Positions 1 through 9,360 of a DNA stretch of 39,963 nt are shown piece after piece. Under the pieces are notes generated by a model that did not search any database, had not been told where the DNA came from, and saw nothing but the letters and a program-made list of their open reading frames with translations. The first letter of the stretch is position 1, and the number at the start of each line of letters is the position of its first letter. The stretch is from Candidatus Yanofskyibacteriota bacterium (GTDB taxonomy: Bacteria; Patescibacteriota; Minisyncoccia; 2-02-FULL-40-12; IGHO2-01-FULL-4-A). The stretch is taken from NCBI GenBank assembly GCA_016185545.1, contig JACPNJ010000005.1, positions 231,754 through 271,716 on the forward strand, in the 5' to 3' direction. The position numbers and the translations under genes were made by a program.

Positions 1-21
1 CATAAAATCAATTGGGTATAT

Positions 22-83
22 CTTGTACGACATCGCAAGTCGTACATTATGCACGACTTGCGATGTCGTACATGTCGTACAAG
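22..83. repeat. Family A paired hairpin (short-spacer type): two inverted 21-mers with an ATTAT spacer and outer arms CTTGTACGACAT/ATGTCGTACAAG
   Basis: Read directly: GTACGACATCGCAAGTCGTAC (25-45), ATTAT, GCACGACTTGCGATGTCGTAC (51-71); outer arms are reverse complements. Confidence 0.95.
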
Positions 84-1258
84 AAATTAATAATCTTACC
101 GGATATTACCTGGTGGCTGAAATTTTCTATTATGTATTTTCTGCCGGACCTGCCAATCTGTTTAGCCAAATTGGGATTGCTTAAAATTTTTGAGATCGCC
201 CCAGCCAATTTTTCGGAATTATTAGGCTCTACCAACAATCCAGTCTCGCCATGAAGCACCACCTCATCTATTGAGCCTGTTTTAGTCGCCACCACAGGAA
301 TCCCACAGGCGCTGGCTTCAGCCATGGCATAGCCAAACTGCTCCTCCCAGCCACCCGACGGAACGCTGGGGTAAACAAAAACATCGGCAGCATTGAGAAG
401 GGCTGGCAACTGGTCATTAGACATCCAGTCAAGAAAAATAATTTTTTCTTGCAATTTTAAACTCTTCACTTGCAACTTTAAACTTTCTTCTTCAGGGCCA
501 GTGCCAATAATTACTAGTTTGATAATCGGTAATCGGTAATCGGTAATCAATAATTTGAATGATTCTATTAAAACATTAACTCCTTTGCGTTTATCTATGG
601 CACCATAGAATAAAATTAGTTTCTCTTCTAGTTTAATACTTAATTTTGCACGCCAGTTGCTAGTAATTCCGGGTCTAAATTTATCCGTATCAACGCCACT
701 AATCGGAGAAATTAAAACTTTAAACTTTTCACTTTCAACTTTAAACTCGCGAACTATGTCCGCTGCTTTTTTATTGCCACAAATTATACCATCGGCAAAA
801 AACAAGTTAAGTCGGACCAGGATTGTATAAATTCTAAGCTTTAAGCCGCCCATATATTGTTCCGGCGGAATATTTTGCCAAGTAAAAAGGATGTGCTTGA
901 AACCACAAAATTTTGCGATTATACCGTTATACAAAGTAGTGAGCAGATTAGGTTCGGAACAAGAATAAAGAACTTTTGCACCATATTTTAGTTTCAGATA
1001 TGGCAATAAAAAAATGATGCCGGGCATCCAACCCTTGAATAAACCCCTAACTCCGTGACCCCCATAAGACGCTGGGCGTAAACCGTAAATTTTGTGGCTT
1101 GGCTTTTGTTGAAGTCGGATCTTGACCTTACCCTTTTTGGCCAACCAAAGCCCGGGTAAAATGAAAACAAATTTATCCTTATTATCCAAATACTCAAAAA
1201 CCTTAAAATAATAAGGAAAAGCATAAGGAAAACCGGTTATAACGAATGGCTTTGCCAT
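47..1258 (-). CDS. Glycosyltransferase family 4 (GT-B)
   Basis: 403 aa; LVIIGTGPEEESLK, PSVPSGGWEEQFGYAMAEASACGIPVVATKTGSIDEVV typical of GT4 C-terminal domains. C-terminus (MYDIASRA-stop) is encoded by the family A repeat. Confidence 0.9.
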   Translation of the reverse strand: MAKPFVITGFPYAFPYYFKVFEYLDNKDKFVFILPGLWLAKKGKVKIRLQQKPSHKIYGLRPASYGGHGVRGLFKGWMPGIIFLLPYLKLKYGAKVLYSCSEPNLLTTLYNGIIAKFCGFKHILFTWQNIPPEQYMGGLKLRIYTILVRLNLFFADGIICGNKKAADIVREFKVESEKFKVLISPISGVDTDKFRPGITSNWRAKLSIKLEEKLILFYGAIDKRKGVNVLIESFKLLITDYRLPIIKLVIIGTGPEEESLKLQVKSLKLQEKIIFLDWMSNDQLPALLNAADVFVYPSVPSGGWEEQFGYAMAEASACGIPVVATKTGSIDEVVLHGETGLLVEPNNSEKLAGAISKILSNPNLAKQIGRSGRKYIIENFSHQVISGKIINFLYDMYDIASRA

Positions 1259-1260
1259 TC

Positions 1261-1342
1261 CTAGTTTCTAGTTTCTAGTTTCTGGTTTCTGGTTTCTGGT
1301 TTAATATACCAGCTACCAGCTACTTGATACTAGCTACTAATT
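1261..1342. repeat. 7-nt periodic tract: six CTRGTTT units followed by TACCAGC/TACTAGC-like units
   Basis: (CTAGTTT)3(CTGGTTT)3 read at 1261-1302; AGCTACC AGCTACT TGATACT AGCTACT continues in 7-nt steps. Confidence 0.9.
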
Positions 1343-2393
1343 TTTGGGTCCATTGTTTTTGGGAATGATGGTTAATTATCATATCCCGCAGTTTTTGGCG
1401 AAGCCTGGCTTTGGTTTCTTCATCTAAATTTAAAACTTCTATCAACTTTTTAGCTAAGTCGTGTGGATCATCTTGGCCAAATAAGAGTTGCTCCTGAAGT
1501 TCGTCATCAAAAAACTTCAACCAGGCGCGATTTGAAGATAAAACCAAAACGCCGGATGCCATTGCCTCGAGCATTGCCTTATCAAAGCTTCCGGCTTGGG
1601 TCATATTGACTACGACATCGGCTTCTTGATAGTATTTTGGCATCTGGGTGTGCGGCATTTGCCCAAGCCATTTTATTTTACCGGCAATGCCAAGTTTTTG
1701 AGAAAGTTCGCGTAATTCTATCAAGTACTTATCATCGTTTTTATTCGCCGCCCCTCCCACAATTTCTAACACAATGTTGCGCAGCAACATGGGGTTGAAT
1801 TTGCTCAACTCGGCAATAGCCTTGATTAGAATTTCAAGCCTTTTCACTGGTGATATCCGACCTACTGAGACAATTTTAAATGCCCCGCCCCCTACTTTGA
1901 ACTTTAAACTTTGAACTTTGAACTTTTCTGTATCTATCCCCTGCCCTATAAGCACAAGTTTGTTGGTCTTAAACGGAAATGCTCCCGGTACCGAACAAAA
2001 AATCTTATCAACCAGTTTTTCGGCCAGTCGTAATTTCCAATTGCCGCGCCAAACGGCATACCAAAGATACAATTTCTTCTCCAAAATTTTCGTTAAAAAT
2101 GATGACGCGATAACCCACGAGGGGGCCATAATGACAAAAACGCCGTCATAATCCCGCCTCAACCGCCAAAGCAAGATCCAAAATTTTAAGATGCGCGAAA
2201 CCGGATTTGGGTTTTGTTTTTTTTCTATGGAAAAAACACTTAAATTGTCGGCCGGATCAAAAACGCCCATAGATTGAGTAACCACGATAATTCTGGGCAA
2301 ATACCTTGATAATTCATTAATCCAACCTACAAAAAAACCAAGCAGGTCATCGTTTTTATCAAATTTATTTACAAAAATTAGTAATTTACTCAT
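1320..2393 (-). CDS. Glycosyltransferase family 4
   Basis: 357 aa; VSVGRISPVKRLEILIKA, ADVVVNMTQAGSFDKAMLEAMASGVLVLSSN. Confidence 0.87.
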   Translation of the reverse strand: MSKLLIFVNKFDKNDDLLGFFVGWINELSRYLPRIIVVTQSMGVFDPADNLSVFSIEKKQNPNPVSRILKFWILLWRLRRDYDGVFVIMAPSWVIASSFLTKILEKKLYLWYAVWRGNWKLRLAEKLVDKIFCSVPGAFPFKTNKLVLIGQGIDTEKFKVQSLKFKVGGGAFKIVSVGRISPVKRLEILIKAIAELSKFNPMLLRNIVLEIVGGAANKNDDKYLIELRELSQKLGIAGKIKWLGQMPHTQMPKYYQEADVVVNMTQAGSFDKAMLEAMASGVLVLSSNRAWLKFFDDELQEQLLFGQDDPHDLAKKLIEVLNLDEETKARLRQKLRDMIINHHSQKQWTQKLVASIK

Positions 2394-2516
2394 CCCGTTA
2401 GAAGCAGGTTACGCTCTTTGAGCGTAACCGTACCCAACTAGTTTAAATGATAATTCCCGTTTGTATGTTTCTTGCACCGCTATTCTTGATTAATTGCCTG
2501 TTGTGCCTCTAACGGG
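2393..2516. repeat. Family C inverted-repeat element (TCCCGTTAGAAGCA ... TGCCTCTAACGGGA) with internal hairpin
   Basis: 14-nt ends match at 13/14; internal GGTTACGCTC-TTT-GAGCGTAACC perfect stem at 2407-2429. Confidence 0.8.
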
Positions 2517-3633
2517 ATTGTAGTTTTTCTGCATAATTTTTAATAGTGGCCTGTTTTTCGAAGTGTCTAGCTATTTCTAAGCCGCTCATTAGATATTTCT
2601 GGTATTTGTTAGTATTATCAAGCAATTCTATTGCCTTTTTAGAGATATCCACAGGATTCCAATCAATTATTTCTCCAGACTCACCATTTTTTACAATATC
2701 GGGCACTATGCCGACTGGGGTTGCCAAAATCGGCACCCCGCAAGCCATTGCCTCCAGAACAACCCGAGGGCCGCCCTCGTTATAAGATGGCATGACTAAA
2801 ATGCGAGATTGGTTGAGTAATCTTGCCACCTCGGCAGAATCTTTGGCCCAACCATATAACAAGATGTTGTTTTGTAATTTTAAATTTTCAATTTTAAATT
2901 TTAAAAACTTGATTAAAGGACCAGTTCCAACAATCAGCAATTTAAAATTTATAATTTGAATTTTAAGTTTACTTGCTGCTTCTAGCAGCAAGTTCAGTCC
3001 TTTGTTTTTAGCTAATCTACCAATAAAAATTAGGTCGTACTTTTTGGGAACATCCATGGGTTTAAATATATCTAAGTCAATGTAAAAAGACGGGATGTAA
3101 ATAATTTTTTCCCGCGGTACGCCGGACTTACTCAAAAAATAAGGAACTTGATGTTGATTGACAACGCGCACTGCTTTGGCTTTGGCGGCATCAAACTTTA
3201 TAAAACATTTCGTAGCCAGTTTATAAATCCGTTCCTTAAAATCAGCCGCTTTCGGATGGCCAGAAATATGGTGTATTTCCAAAATATAAGGAATGCGGAT
3301 CTTTTTCCAAAGCAGTCGCGCCCCTATGCCGTTATAAAACGGCGGATATTCGTGAACGGTCATTAAATTAAATTTATTTTCACGATAAAGTTGTTTCCCT
3401 TTTTTCAAAATCCACAATGGCTGCAACCATAACGGCCACGGAGAGGGATGAATAAAAACATTATCAAAAAGAGGTTCAACCTCAAATCCCCCAGAGGTTG
3501 AACCTCTGGGAGTTTTCGGACAAATTATATTCACCCGTTCCCAGTACTTGTGGAATTCTTCCAGTGTATTATAAAACGCGCCGCGTTTACCTTCGGCCAG
3601 CGAACGATCACCGGTTATCATTAGTAACTTCAT
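2509..3633 (-). CDS. Glycosyltransferase family 4
   Basis: 374 aa; LIFIGRLAKNKGLNLLLEA, LLIVGTGPL, SYNEGGPRVVLEAMACGVPILATPVG. TAG stop lies within the family C end CCCGTTAGAG. Confidence 0.9.
   Translation of the reverse strand: MKLLMITGDRSLAEGKRGAFYNTLEEFHKYWERVNIICPKTPRGSTSGGFEVEPLFDNVFIHPSPWPLWLQPLWILKKGKQLYRENKFNLMTVHEYPPFYNGIGARLLWKKIRIPYILEIHHISGHPKAADFKERIYKLATKCFIKFDAAKAKAVRVVNQHQVPYFLSKSGVPREKIIYIPSFYIDLDIFKPMDVPKKYDLIFIGRLAKNKGLNLLLEAASKLKIQIINFKLLIVGTGPLIKFLKFKIENLKLQNNILLYGWAKDSAEVARLLNQSRILVMPSYNEGGPRVVLEAMACGVPILATPVGIVPDIVKNGESGEIIDWNPVDISKKAIELLDNTNKYQKYLMSGLEIARHFEKQATIKNYAEKLQSR
3471..3509. repeat. Family B paired palindrome inside a CDS
   Basis: GAGGTTCAACCTC (3471-3483) and CCAGAGGTTGAACCTCTGG (3491-3509); translated as PRGSTSGGFEVEP. 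Confidence 0.9.
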
Positions 3634-3639
3634 GGGATT

Positions 3640-3688
3640 GGTAATTAGTAATCAGTAATCAAAATTACTAGTTATAAGTTACCGATTA
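3640..3688. repeat. 7-nt periodic intergenic tract (GGTAATT AGTAATC AGTAATC ...)
   Basis: Read in 7-nt steps: GGTAATT/AGTAATC/AGTAATC/AAAATTA/CTAGTTA/TAAGTTA/CCGATTA. Confidence 0.75.
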
Positions 3689-4730
3689 TTTTTACTGTTT
3701 CTTTAATAATCTTTTCTGGATTAAAATAAGCAGCGGTTTTTTTGCCTTCTTCAATAAACCGTTCCCGCAATTCAGGCATTTGCCAAACTGTTTTTATTGC
3801 TTCAATCAGATTAAATTCATCGTTATATTTTATCAAAAAGCCGTTTTCACCCTGCCTGATTATTTCAGGATTGGCGCCCACGGCAGTAGTTATAACCGGT
3901 ATGCCGCAAGCCATCGCCTTGATTGTGTTATGCGGGAACGGTTTGTGGCCGCTGTTTAAAACAAAGATATCCGAAGCAGCCAAATACCAGGCCAATTCTT
4001 TCTCGTTTTTCCGTCCGACTAGATAAACTTTTTTATCCAAATTCATATTTTTAAGCATATTTTTAAGCATTTTATGTTCCGGCCCATCGCCAATAATAAT
4101 AAGACGAAAAAATTGATTAATGCTACTAAGCTGGGGCATGATTTTAATCAGCATTCTGAAACCATTCCATGGGACTAGTGGCCCGACGGAAATAAGCAGA
4201 TTTCCAGGAATTGTAATTTTTTTTCTTGCCTCTTCTTTGGTGGCATTGATTGCTTTGAAATCCGCCATACTGGGAACTGTCTTGATCTTATCTTTTTCTA
4301 TTCCCCAACCTTGCACAATTCCTGACATGAAACCGGATGGCACGATAACCAATTCTGCTTTTTGGCAAAGTCGTACCTGTCTTTTGTGCACAGAAGCGAA
4401 ACTGCCGTTCTTTTTGGACTTTTGAAAATCACTAGCCAAAAGGTTGGTGTTTCCATTCTTAATAGCGGCTCGCCAAGCGTAATCGTCGTCAATCTTAATT
4501 AGAAATTTTTTTTTGCGAAAGCGAGCAGAAAGGTAGCCGGCATAACCGCCGCCAATTGGCGACAATGCAAAAACAGCATCAACGTTAGTGGCAAGTTTTA
4601 ACATTTTAAAAAAACTACCGGATAAATAAACCTTAAAATTAGCTGATAACTCCCGCGCCAAAACCTGGCCATAGCCAGACTCCTCGGATTCGCCACTGCC
4701 AATGTTCCCGGCTATTAAAATACTAGTCAT
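3672..4730 (-). CDS. Glycosyltransferase family 4
   Basis: 352 aa; [70 protein letters not shown]. Confidence 0.87.
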   Translation of the reverse strand: MTSILIAGNIGSGESEESGYGQVLARELSANFKVYLSGSFFKMLKLATNVDAVFALSPIGGGYAGYLSARFRKKKFLIKIDDDYAWRAAIKNGNTNLLASDFQKSKKNGSFASVHKRQVRLCQKAELVIVPSGFMSGIVQGWGIEKDKIKTVPSMADFKAINATKEEARKKITIPGNLLISVGPLVPWNGFRMLIKIMPQLSSINQFFRLIIIGDGPEHKMLKNMLKNMNLDKKVYLVGRKNEKELAWYLAASDIFVLNSGHKPFPHNTIKAMACGIPVITTAVGANPEIIRQGENGFLIKYNDEFNLIEAIKTVWQMPELRERFIEEGKKTAAYFNPEKIIKETVKIIGNL

Positions 4731-5443
4731 TTTTTTCTTGTAAATAGATTAAACCTAATAATATGCCAAATCGCCGCCAATCCGTCTTTCCAATTTATCT
4801 TTTTACCCTCTTTGTATGTTCTTCCCTTGTAGGAGATGGGCGCTTCCATGATTTTAAAATTAAATTTCGCCGCCCATGCCGTCAGTTCGGGATCAATGCC
4901 GAATCTTTTTGAAGTAAGGCACGGATGAATGCGCTCAATTGCATCTCTGGAAAAAACTTTGTAGCAGGTATACATATCAGAAAGATGAAGCCCATTTAAA
5001 ACATTGGATGTCCAATTCAATGCTTTGCTGAATAAATAGCCGTGCCTATAAATAATTTTATTTTGACTGGATATATCTGACTTAAGAAAGCGTGACCCAT
5101 ATACAATGTCTGCCTTGCCATCCATGATTGGTTTTATTAAATTCGGATACTCCTGAGGATTATACTCCATATCAGCGTCTTGGATGAGTACAATATCGCC
5201 TGCGGCTTCGGCAAATCCTCTCTTTACCGCCGCACCCTTGCCCATGTTTTTAGGCTGATAGTAAATTTTATATTTGCTCTCCAGTTTTTGCAGTACTTCT
5301 CTTGTACCGTCGGTAGAATAATCATCAACGATTATAACTTCTTTTTCCGTCCCAACATCCACGCTCTCAACCAATTCCAAAATACTTCCTATAGTTTTGG
5401 CTTCATTAAAAACAGGGATAATGACACTAAGTTTCATATTCAA
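4727..5443 (-). CDS. Glycosyltransferase family 2, dolichyl/polyprenyl-phosphate mannose synthase (DPM1)-like
   Basis: 238 aa; [68 protein letters not shown]. 4-bp overlaps with both neighbours. Confidence 0.9.
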   Translation of the reverse strand: MNMKLSVIIPVFNEAKTIGSILELVESVDVGTEKEVIIVDDYSTDGTREVLQKLESKYKIYYQPKNMGKGAAVKRGFAEAAGDIVLIQDADMEYNPQEYPNLIKPIMDGKADIVYGSRFLKSDISSQNKIIYRHGYLFSKALNWTSNVLNGLHLSDMYTCYKVFSRDAIERIHPCLTSKRFGIDPELTAWAAKFNFKIMEAPISYKGRTYKEGKKINWKDGLAAIWHIIRFNLFTRKK

Positions 5444-6588
5444 ATTTGGAATTCGTATAATTCCTTAAATTGGATGGCAATTTTATTCCAGTCATATTTC
5501 TGAACTACTAAATCTTGGGCGTTTTTAATAATTTTCTCGTGCAATTCTTTGTCGGTCAAAATTAAATTTATTTTTTCGGCTAGATTTTCTGGATTGTCAA
5601 TTTCCGCAAAAAGCCCGGTTTCATTGTTTTTGAGAAAATCGGGAATGCCGCCAATTTTCGTGCCTATTACCGGCGTACCGGCGGCCATTGCTTCCAAGAA
5701 TGCGCTTCCCAAGCCTTCCGAACGTGACGGCCGGACAAAAACATCAGAGATTTTTAGATACTTGGGTAATTCGTCATGACTCACTGAACCGGCAAAAATG
5801 ACCCTGTCCCCTAACTTTAAACTTTTAGCTTTAAACTTTAAACTTTCCCCTTCAGGGCCATCGCCAACCAGCAATAGTTTACAGTTTATAATTTTCGGTT
5901 TACAGATTTCGGCAAATGCCCCAATTAAAACATCTACGCCATTTTTAGGAACGAGGCGGGAAACGCTGACTATAACTTTTTCCCCAGGTTTAACACCGAG
6001 ATAATCAGCCAATTCAGATAGTTCCCCATAACTATATTCCTTGCTGAAATTATCCAGATCAACTCCATTGGGAATAATTGTGATTTTTACATTTTTATTA
6101 AACTTCTTGGCATAATCCTTAAGATAATTACTGATGACCGTAATTTGATCGGCTTTCTTTATTATTTTTTTTCTAAAAAAATTTATCCAGAATCCTTGTT
6201 GTTCAAGATTTTTGCCCTCTTGCAGAGTAAGGATAAATTTGAGACGCGGGTTGAAAAATCTTAAAAGCCAGGCCGCACCGGCACCATAAGATGCCTGGTA
6301 AGCATGCACCATCTCATACGAATTATGTTTTACTAGTTTTCTGGCTTTTAAAAATCCACCCATTGGAAAGAAAAATTTATCACTCGACCAACCCCAGCCA
6401 ACCCTAAAAACACGCATATTGCCGAAATCCTCAAGTTTTTTCAGTTTTCGCGTATATCTAGGCGTAATTATGTCAAAATTGACGTTGGGTAGACGCTTAG
6501 CAATTTCTTCGATGGCCAGTTCCGAACCGCCGATGAACGGACGAAAAGCGGTGGTAAACAGGAGAATTCTATTTGAATTTCTTTCCAT
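5440..6588 (-). CDS. Glycosyltransferase family 4
   Basis: 382 aa; [80 protein letters not shown]. Confidence 0.92.
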   Translation of the reverse strand: MERNSNRILLFTTAFRPFIGGSELAIEEIAKRLPNVNFDIITPRYTRKLKKLEDFGNMRVFRVGWGWSSDKFFFPMGGFLKARKLVKHNSYEMVHAYQASYGAGAAWLLRFFNPRLKFILTLQEGKNLEQQGFWINFFRKKIIKKADQITVISNYLKDYAKKFNKNVKITIIPNGVDLDNFSKEYSYGELSELADYLGVKPGEKVIVSVSRLVPKNGVDVLIGAFAEICKPKIINCKLLLVGDGPEGESLKFKAKSLKLGDRVIFAGSVSHDELPKYLKISDVFVRPSRSEGLGSAFLEAMAAGTPVIGTKIGGIPDFLKNNETGLFAEIDNPENLAEKINLILTDKELHEKIIKNAQDLVVQKYDWNKIAIQFKELYEFQI

Positions 6589-6611
6589 TTTATTTTATTA
6601 TATTGTCATAG

Positions 6612-7823
6612 ATGGAAGATAAAATCAACCCAAAAGAACACATAAAAAATAACCCTAAAAGAAGGGTTTTATTTGTAATTACACAGGCTGAATTCGGCGG
6701 TGCGCAGAAATTTTTATCACAGTTACTGAATAATCTTGAGCCGGAAAAATTTGAATGCGCCATTGTTACCGGCCCGGAAAAAAACAAAGAAATTAAAAAT
6801 TTGCTGCCACTCGGCGTGAAATATATTCCCTCCAGGCATCTGCAGCGCAACCCCGGTTTTTTCAGCGATATTGCCTCACTATTTGAGCTTAAAAAAATAA
6901 TTAAAGAATTCCGGCCCGATACGCTTTTTTTAAACAGCTCAAAAGCCGGATTTATCGGCTCCCTCGCTGCTAAACTGTCAACTGTCAACTGTCAACTGTC
7001 AACTATTTATCGCATCGGCGGTTGGGCATTTAACGATCCGCGATCATGGTGGAAAAATATCCTCTACAGATTGTTGGAAAAAATTAGCGCTTCGTGGAAA
7101 GATTATATTATTGTTAACAACAGACATGATTATGAACAGGCAATTAAATACGGCATAAAACCACGCAAGGAAGTAATTTTGGTTTATAATGGCATTGATC
7201 CCTATAAGCTTGAGTTTTTTGATAAAGACGAGGCCAAAATACGGCTGTATGAATTACTGCCGCTATCGCAAAAACATGCCGGCTTCTTGCATGGTGGTTT
7301 AATAATCGGGACAATAGCTAACTTCTACAAAACCAAAGGATTAGAGTACTTAATTGAAGCATTCAAAATTTTAGCTAACACCCTAAACCTTATACCCTAT
7401 ACCCTAGTTATAATCGGCGATGGCCCGGAGCGGGAAAATCTTCAATTACAAATTGCTAACAAACAATTACAAAATACTATTTTCCTGGCTGGCCGTATTC
7501 CTGATGCCTATAAATATCTCCGAGCTTTTGACATTTTCGTTTTGCCATCGGTAAAAGAGGGATTCCCGTGGGCTCTTCTTGAAGCCACGTCAGCAAAAAT
7601 TCCTGTAATAGCTACGGCCGTTGGCGCGGTTCCTGAAATACTCGAACACGAAAAAAACGGGCTACTTATTCCGCCGCACGATTCCCAAGCCCTTGCCAAC
7701 GCTATTACTCATCTTGCAGAAAACGAATCCCTACGCCGCGAATTTGCCATCCAAGCTCACCAAACCGTCCTTCACAACTTTGATCTCCGCAAGATGGTCG
7801 AACAAATTAAAAAACTGCTATAA
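6612..7823 (+). CDS. Glycosyltransferase family 4
   Basis: 403 aa; VLFVITQAEFGGAQKFLSQLL, LVIIGDGPERENL, SVKEGFPWALLEATSAKIPVIATAVGAVPEI. Divergent from its neighbour. Confidence 0.92.
   Translation: MEDKINPKEHIKNNPKRRVLFVITQAEFGGAQKFLSQLLNNLEPEKFECAIVTGPEKNKEIKNLLPLGVKYIPSRHLQRNPGFFSDIASLFELKKIIKEFRPDTLFLNSSKAGFIGSLAAKLSTVNCQLSTIYRIGGWAFNDPRSWWKNILYRLLEKISASWKDYIIVNNRHDYEQAIKYGIKPRKEVILVYNGIDPYKLEFFDKDEAKIRLYELLPLSQKHAGFLHGGLIIGTIANFYKTKGLEYLIEAFKILANTLNLIPYTLVIIGDGPERENLQLQIANKQLQNTIFLAGRIPDAYKYLRAFDIFVLPSVKEGFPWALLEATSAKIPVIATAVGAVPEILEHEKNGLLIPPHDSQALANAITHLAENESLRREFAIQAHQTVLHNFDLRKMVEQIKKLL
6973..7004. repeat. Heptanucleotide tandem repeat (AACTGTC)4 within a GT4 gene
   Basis: Four exact copies AACTGTC at 6973-7000 plus partial AACT; encodes LSTVNCQLST. 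Confidence 0.97.
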
Positions 7824-7881
7824 TCGCAGTATATAGTCAATTTACAGTCACTGCTTAACTTTTATTAAATATCCATTTGAT

Positions 7882-9210
7882 TTATAAATCCGCTGGGCTG
7901 TTTCTAACGGGATCAACCCTATAAATCACGCCGGCTGAATCGTCGGAAATATAAAGAGCGCCATCCGGACCGAATTTGAGATCAACGGGACGGCCGAGAA
8001 TATTTTTGCCGTTATAAAACCCGGTAATGAAGTCATCGCCATCCTGCGTTTTTGGCTGAAGGAGGTTTCCGTTTTTATCCAATTTGAATCTGATGATTTT
8101 ATAACCGCGTGGTTGACTGCGATTCCATGATCCGTGGTAAGCCACAAGCAGATTGTATCGCCAATCTTCCGGCCATCTATCAGAATCAATAAAAGCCAGG
8201 CCAAGCGGCGCCGAATGTGCCGGAATCTCAATGGCGGGCGGGAAGGTTCTGCCGCAATCAGTCGGGATATCCTTACGTTCCGCCCCGGCATAATTAAAAG
8301 TCTTGTCGTGTACTTTGTTGCCGTAGCAAAACGGCCAACCGTATTTTTTGGCGCCGTATTCATCCCGCAGTCCAGCGACCTTAATTACATTTACCTCATC
8401 GGGCGGTAATTCGTCGCCAAGGTTATCTCTTCCCATTTCTGTCGCCCACATCTCGCCAGTTACCGGATGAAATGTAAAAAACACAGAATTGCGCAACCCA
8501 CCGGCAAATTCAGCAACAAAATTTCCTTCAGGGTCTGATTCCAGTATTGCCGCTCTCTTCCAGGTTTCGGTTTCAACACAGACATCACAAGACGAACCCA
8601 CGCTTATGTAGAGTTTGGTTTCGCTCAGGGTCTCTTTTTGGAGCTGGTTATCAAGAATGGGCTGGGTGCGGTAGTTGGGACCCATGGCGATCGTACGCGT
8701 AAAGTGCCTGCCATCAGCAGGAAGAGCGGAAATATTCTGCGGGGCTATTTTCTGTGCTTCATCAATTGCGCCTGCTTTTACATCGTAAACATTACGTGTA
8801 ACCCTATGTGTTTCAGCAACATAAAGATAAACGGTTTTGGTTTCTGGGTCAGTATAAAAAGCTAACCCGTGCGGCAAACGCAATCCGTTAAGTAAAACTC
8901 TCTGTCCGTCAGCAATGCCGTCTTTATTTTTATCTTCCAAAACTAACACTTTTCCCTCTTTAGGTTCACTTACAAGCATCCGCCCCCCAGGATCAAACGC
9001 AATGACGCGCGGATTAATAAGGCCTTCGGCGAATTTGATAACTTGAAACCCTTCCGGCACCTTCAAAAAATCAACAACTGGACCTATGGGTAACATGGTA
9101 ACTTGAGGTACATTATAACCAACTAGTTTTTTAATCATGCTAACTCCACCTAAATAATAAAAGACGGTGAGTATAACTAAAATTAAAATAGTTAAGATAT
9201 GCTTTTTCAT
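7882..9210 (-). CDS. Glucose/sorbosone dehydrogenase-like beta-propeller, membrane-anchored or secreted
   Basis: 442 aa; N-terminal TM; DPGGRMLVSEPKEGKVLVLEDKNKDG, GLRLPHGLAFY, YHGSWNRSQPRGYKIIRF, FGPDGALYISDDSAGVIYRV. Confidence 0.85.
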   Translation of the reverse strand: MKKHILTILILVILTVFYYLGGVSMIKKLVGYNVPQVTMLPIGPVVDFLKVPEGFQVIKFAEGLINPRVIAFDPGGRMLVSEPKEGKVLVLEDKNKDGIADGQRVLLNGLRLPHGLAFYTDPETKTVYLYVAETHRVTRNVYDVKAGAIDEAQKIAPQNISALPADGRHFTRTIAMGPNYRTQPILDNQLQKETLSETKLYISVGSSCDVCVETETWKRAAILESDPEGNFVAEFAGGLRNSVFFTFHPVTGEMWATEMGRDNLGDELPPDEVNVIKVAGLRDEYGAKKYGWPFCYGNKVHDKTFNYAGAERKDIPTDCGRTFPPAIEIPAHSAPLGLAFIDSDRWPEDWRYNLLVAYHGSWNRSQPRGYKIIRFKLDKNGNLLQPKTQDGDDFITGFYNGKNILGRPVDLKFGPDGALYISDDSAGVIYRVDPVRNSPADL

Positions 9211-9312
9211 ATAGCAGTTTATTTAGAATTTATGCACAAAAAATGTAATAATTTTACAGGCCTAGGTGAATACTATGTATCTGAACCTAGACAATAGCAA
9301 TTGACAGTAAAA

Positions 9313-9341
9313 CAAAAAATCCGCAAAAACGGACCTTTTGT
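9313..9341 (-). terminator. Rho-independent terminator downstream of 9361-10605
   Basis: Minus strand: GGTCCGTTTTTGCGGATTTTTTG (TCCG/CGGA stem plus T-run). Confidence 0.55.
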
Positions 9342-9360
9342 TTTCAAATCAGATTAAACT

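Noticed and set aside
22-83. Family A hairpin pairs as a CRISPR array
   Set aside because: Copies are dispersed, inverted, with near-constant spacers and no adjacent cas genes.
7380-7407. ACCCTAA-ACCTTAT-ACCCTAT-ACCCTAG as telomere-like repeat
   Set aside because: Short, degenerate and within an intact GT4 ORF; better placed in the 7-nt periodicity set.
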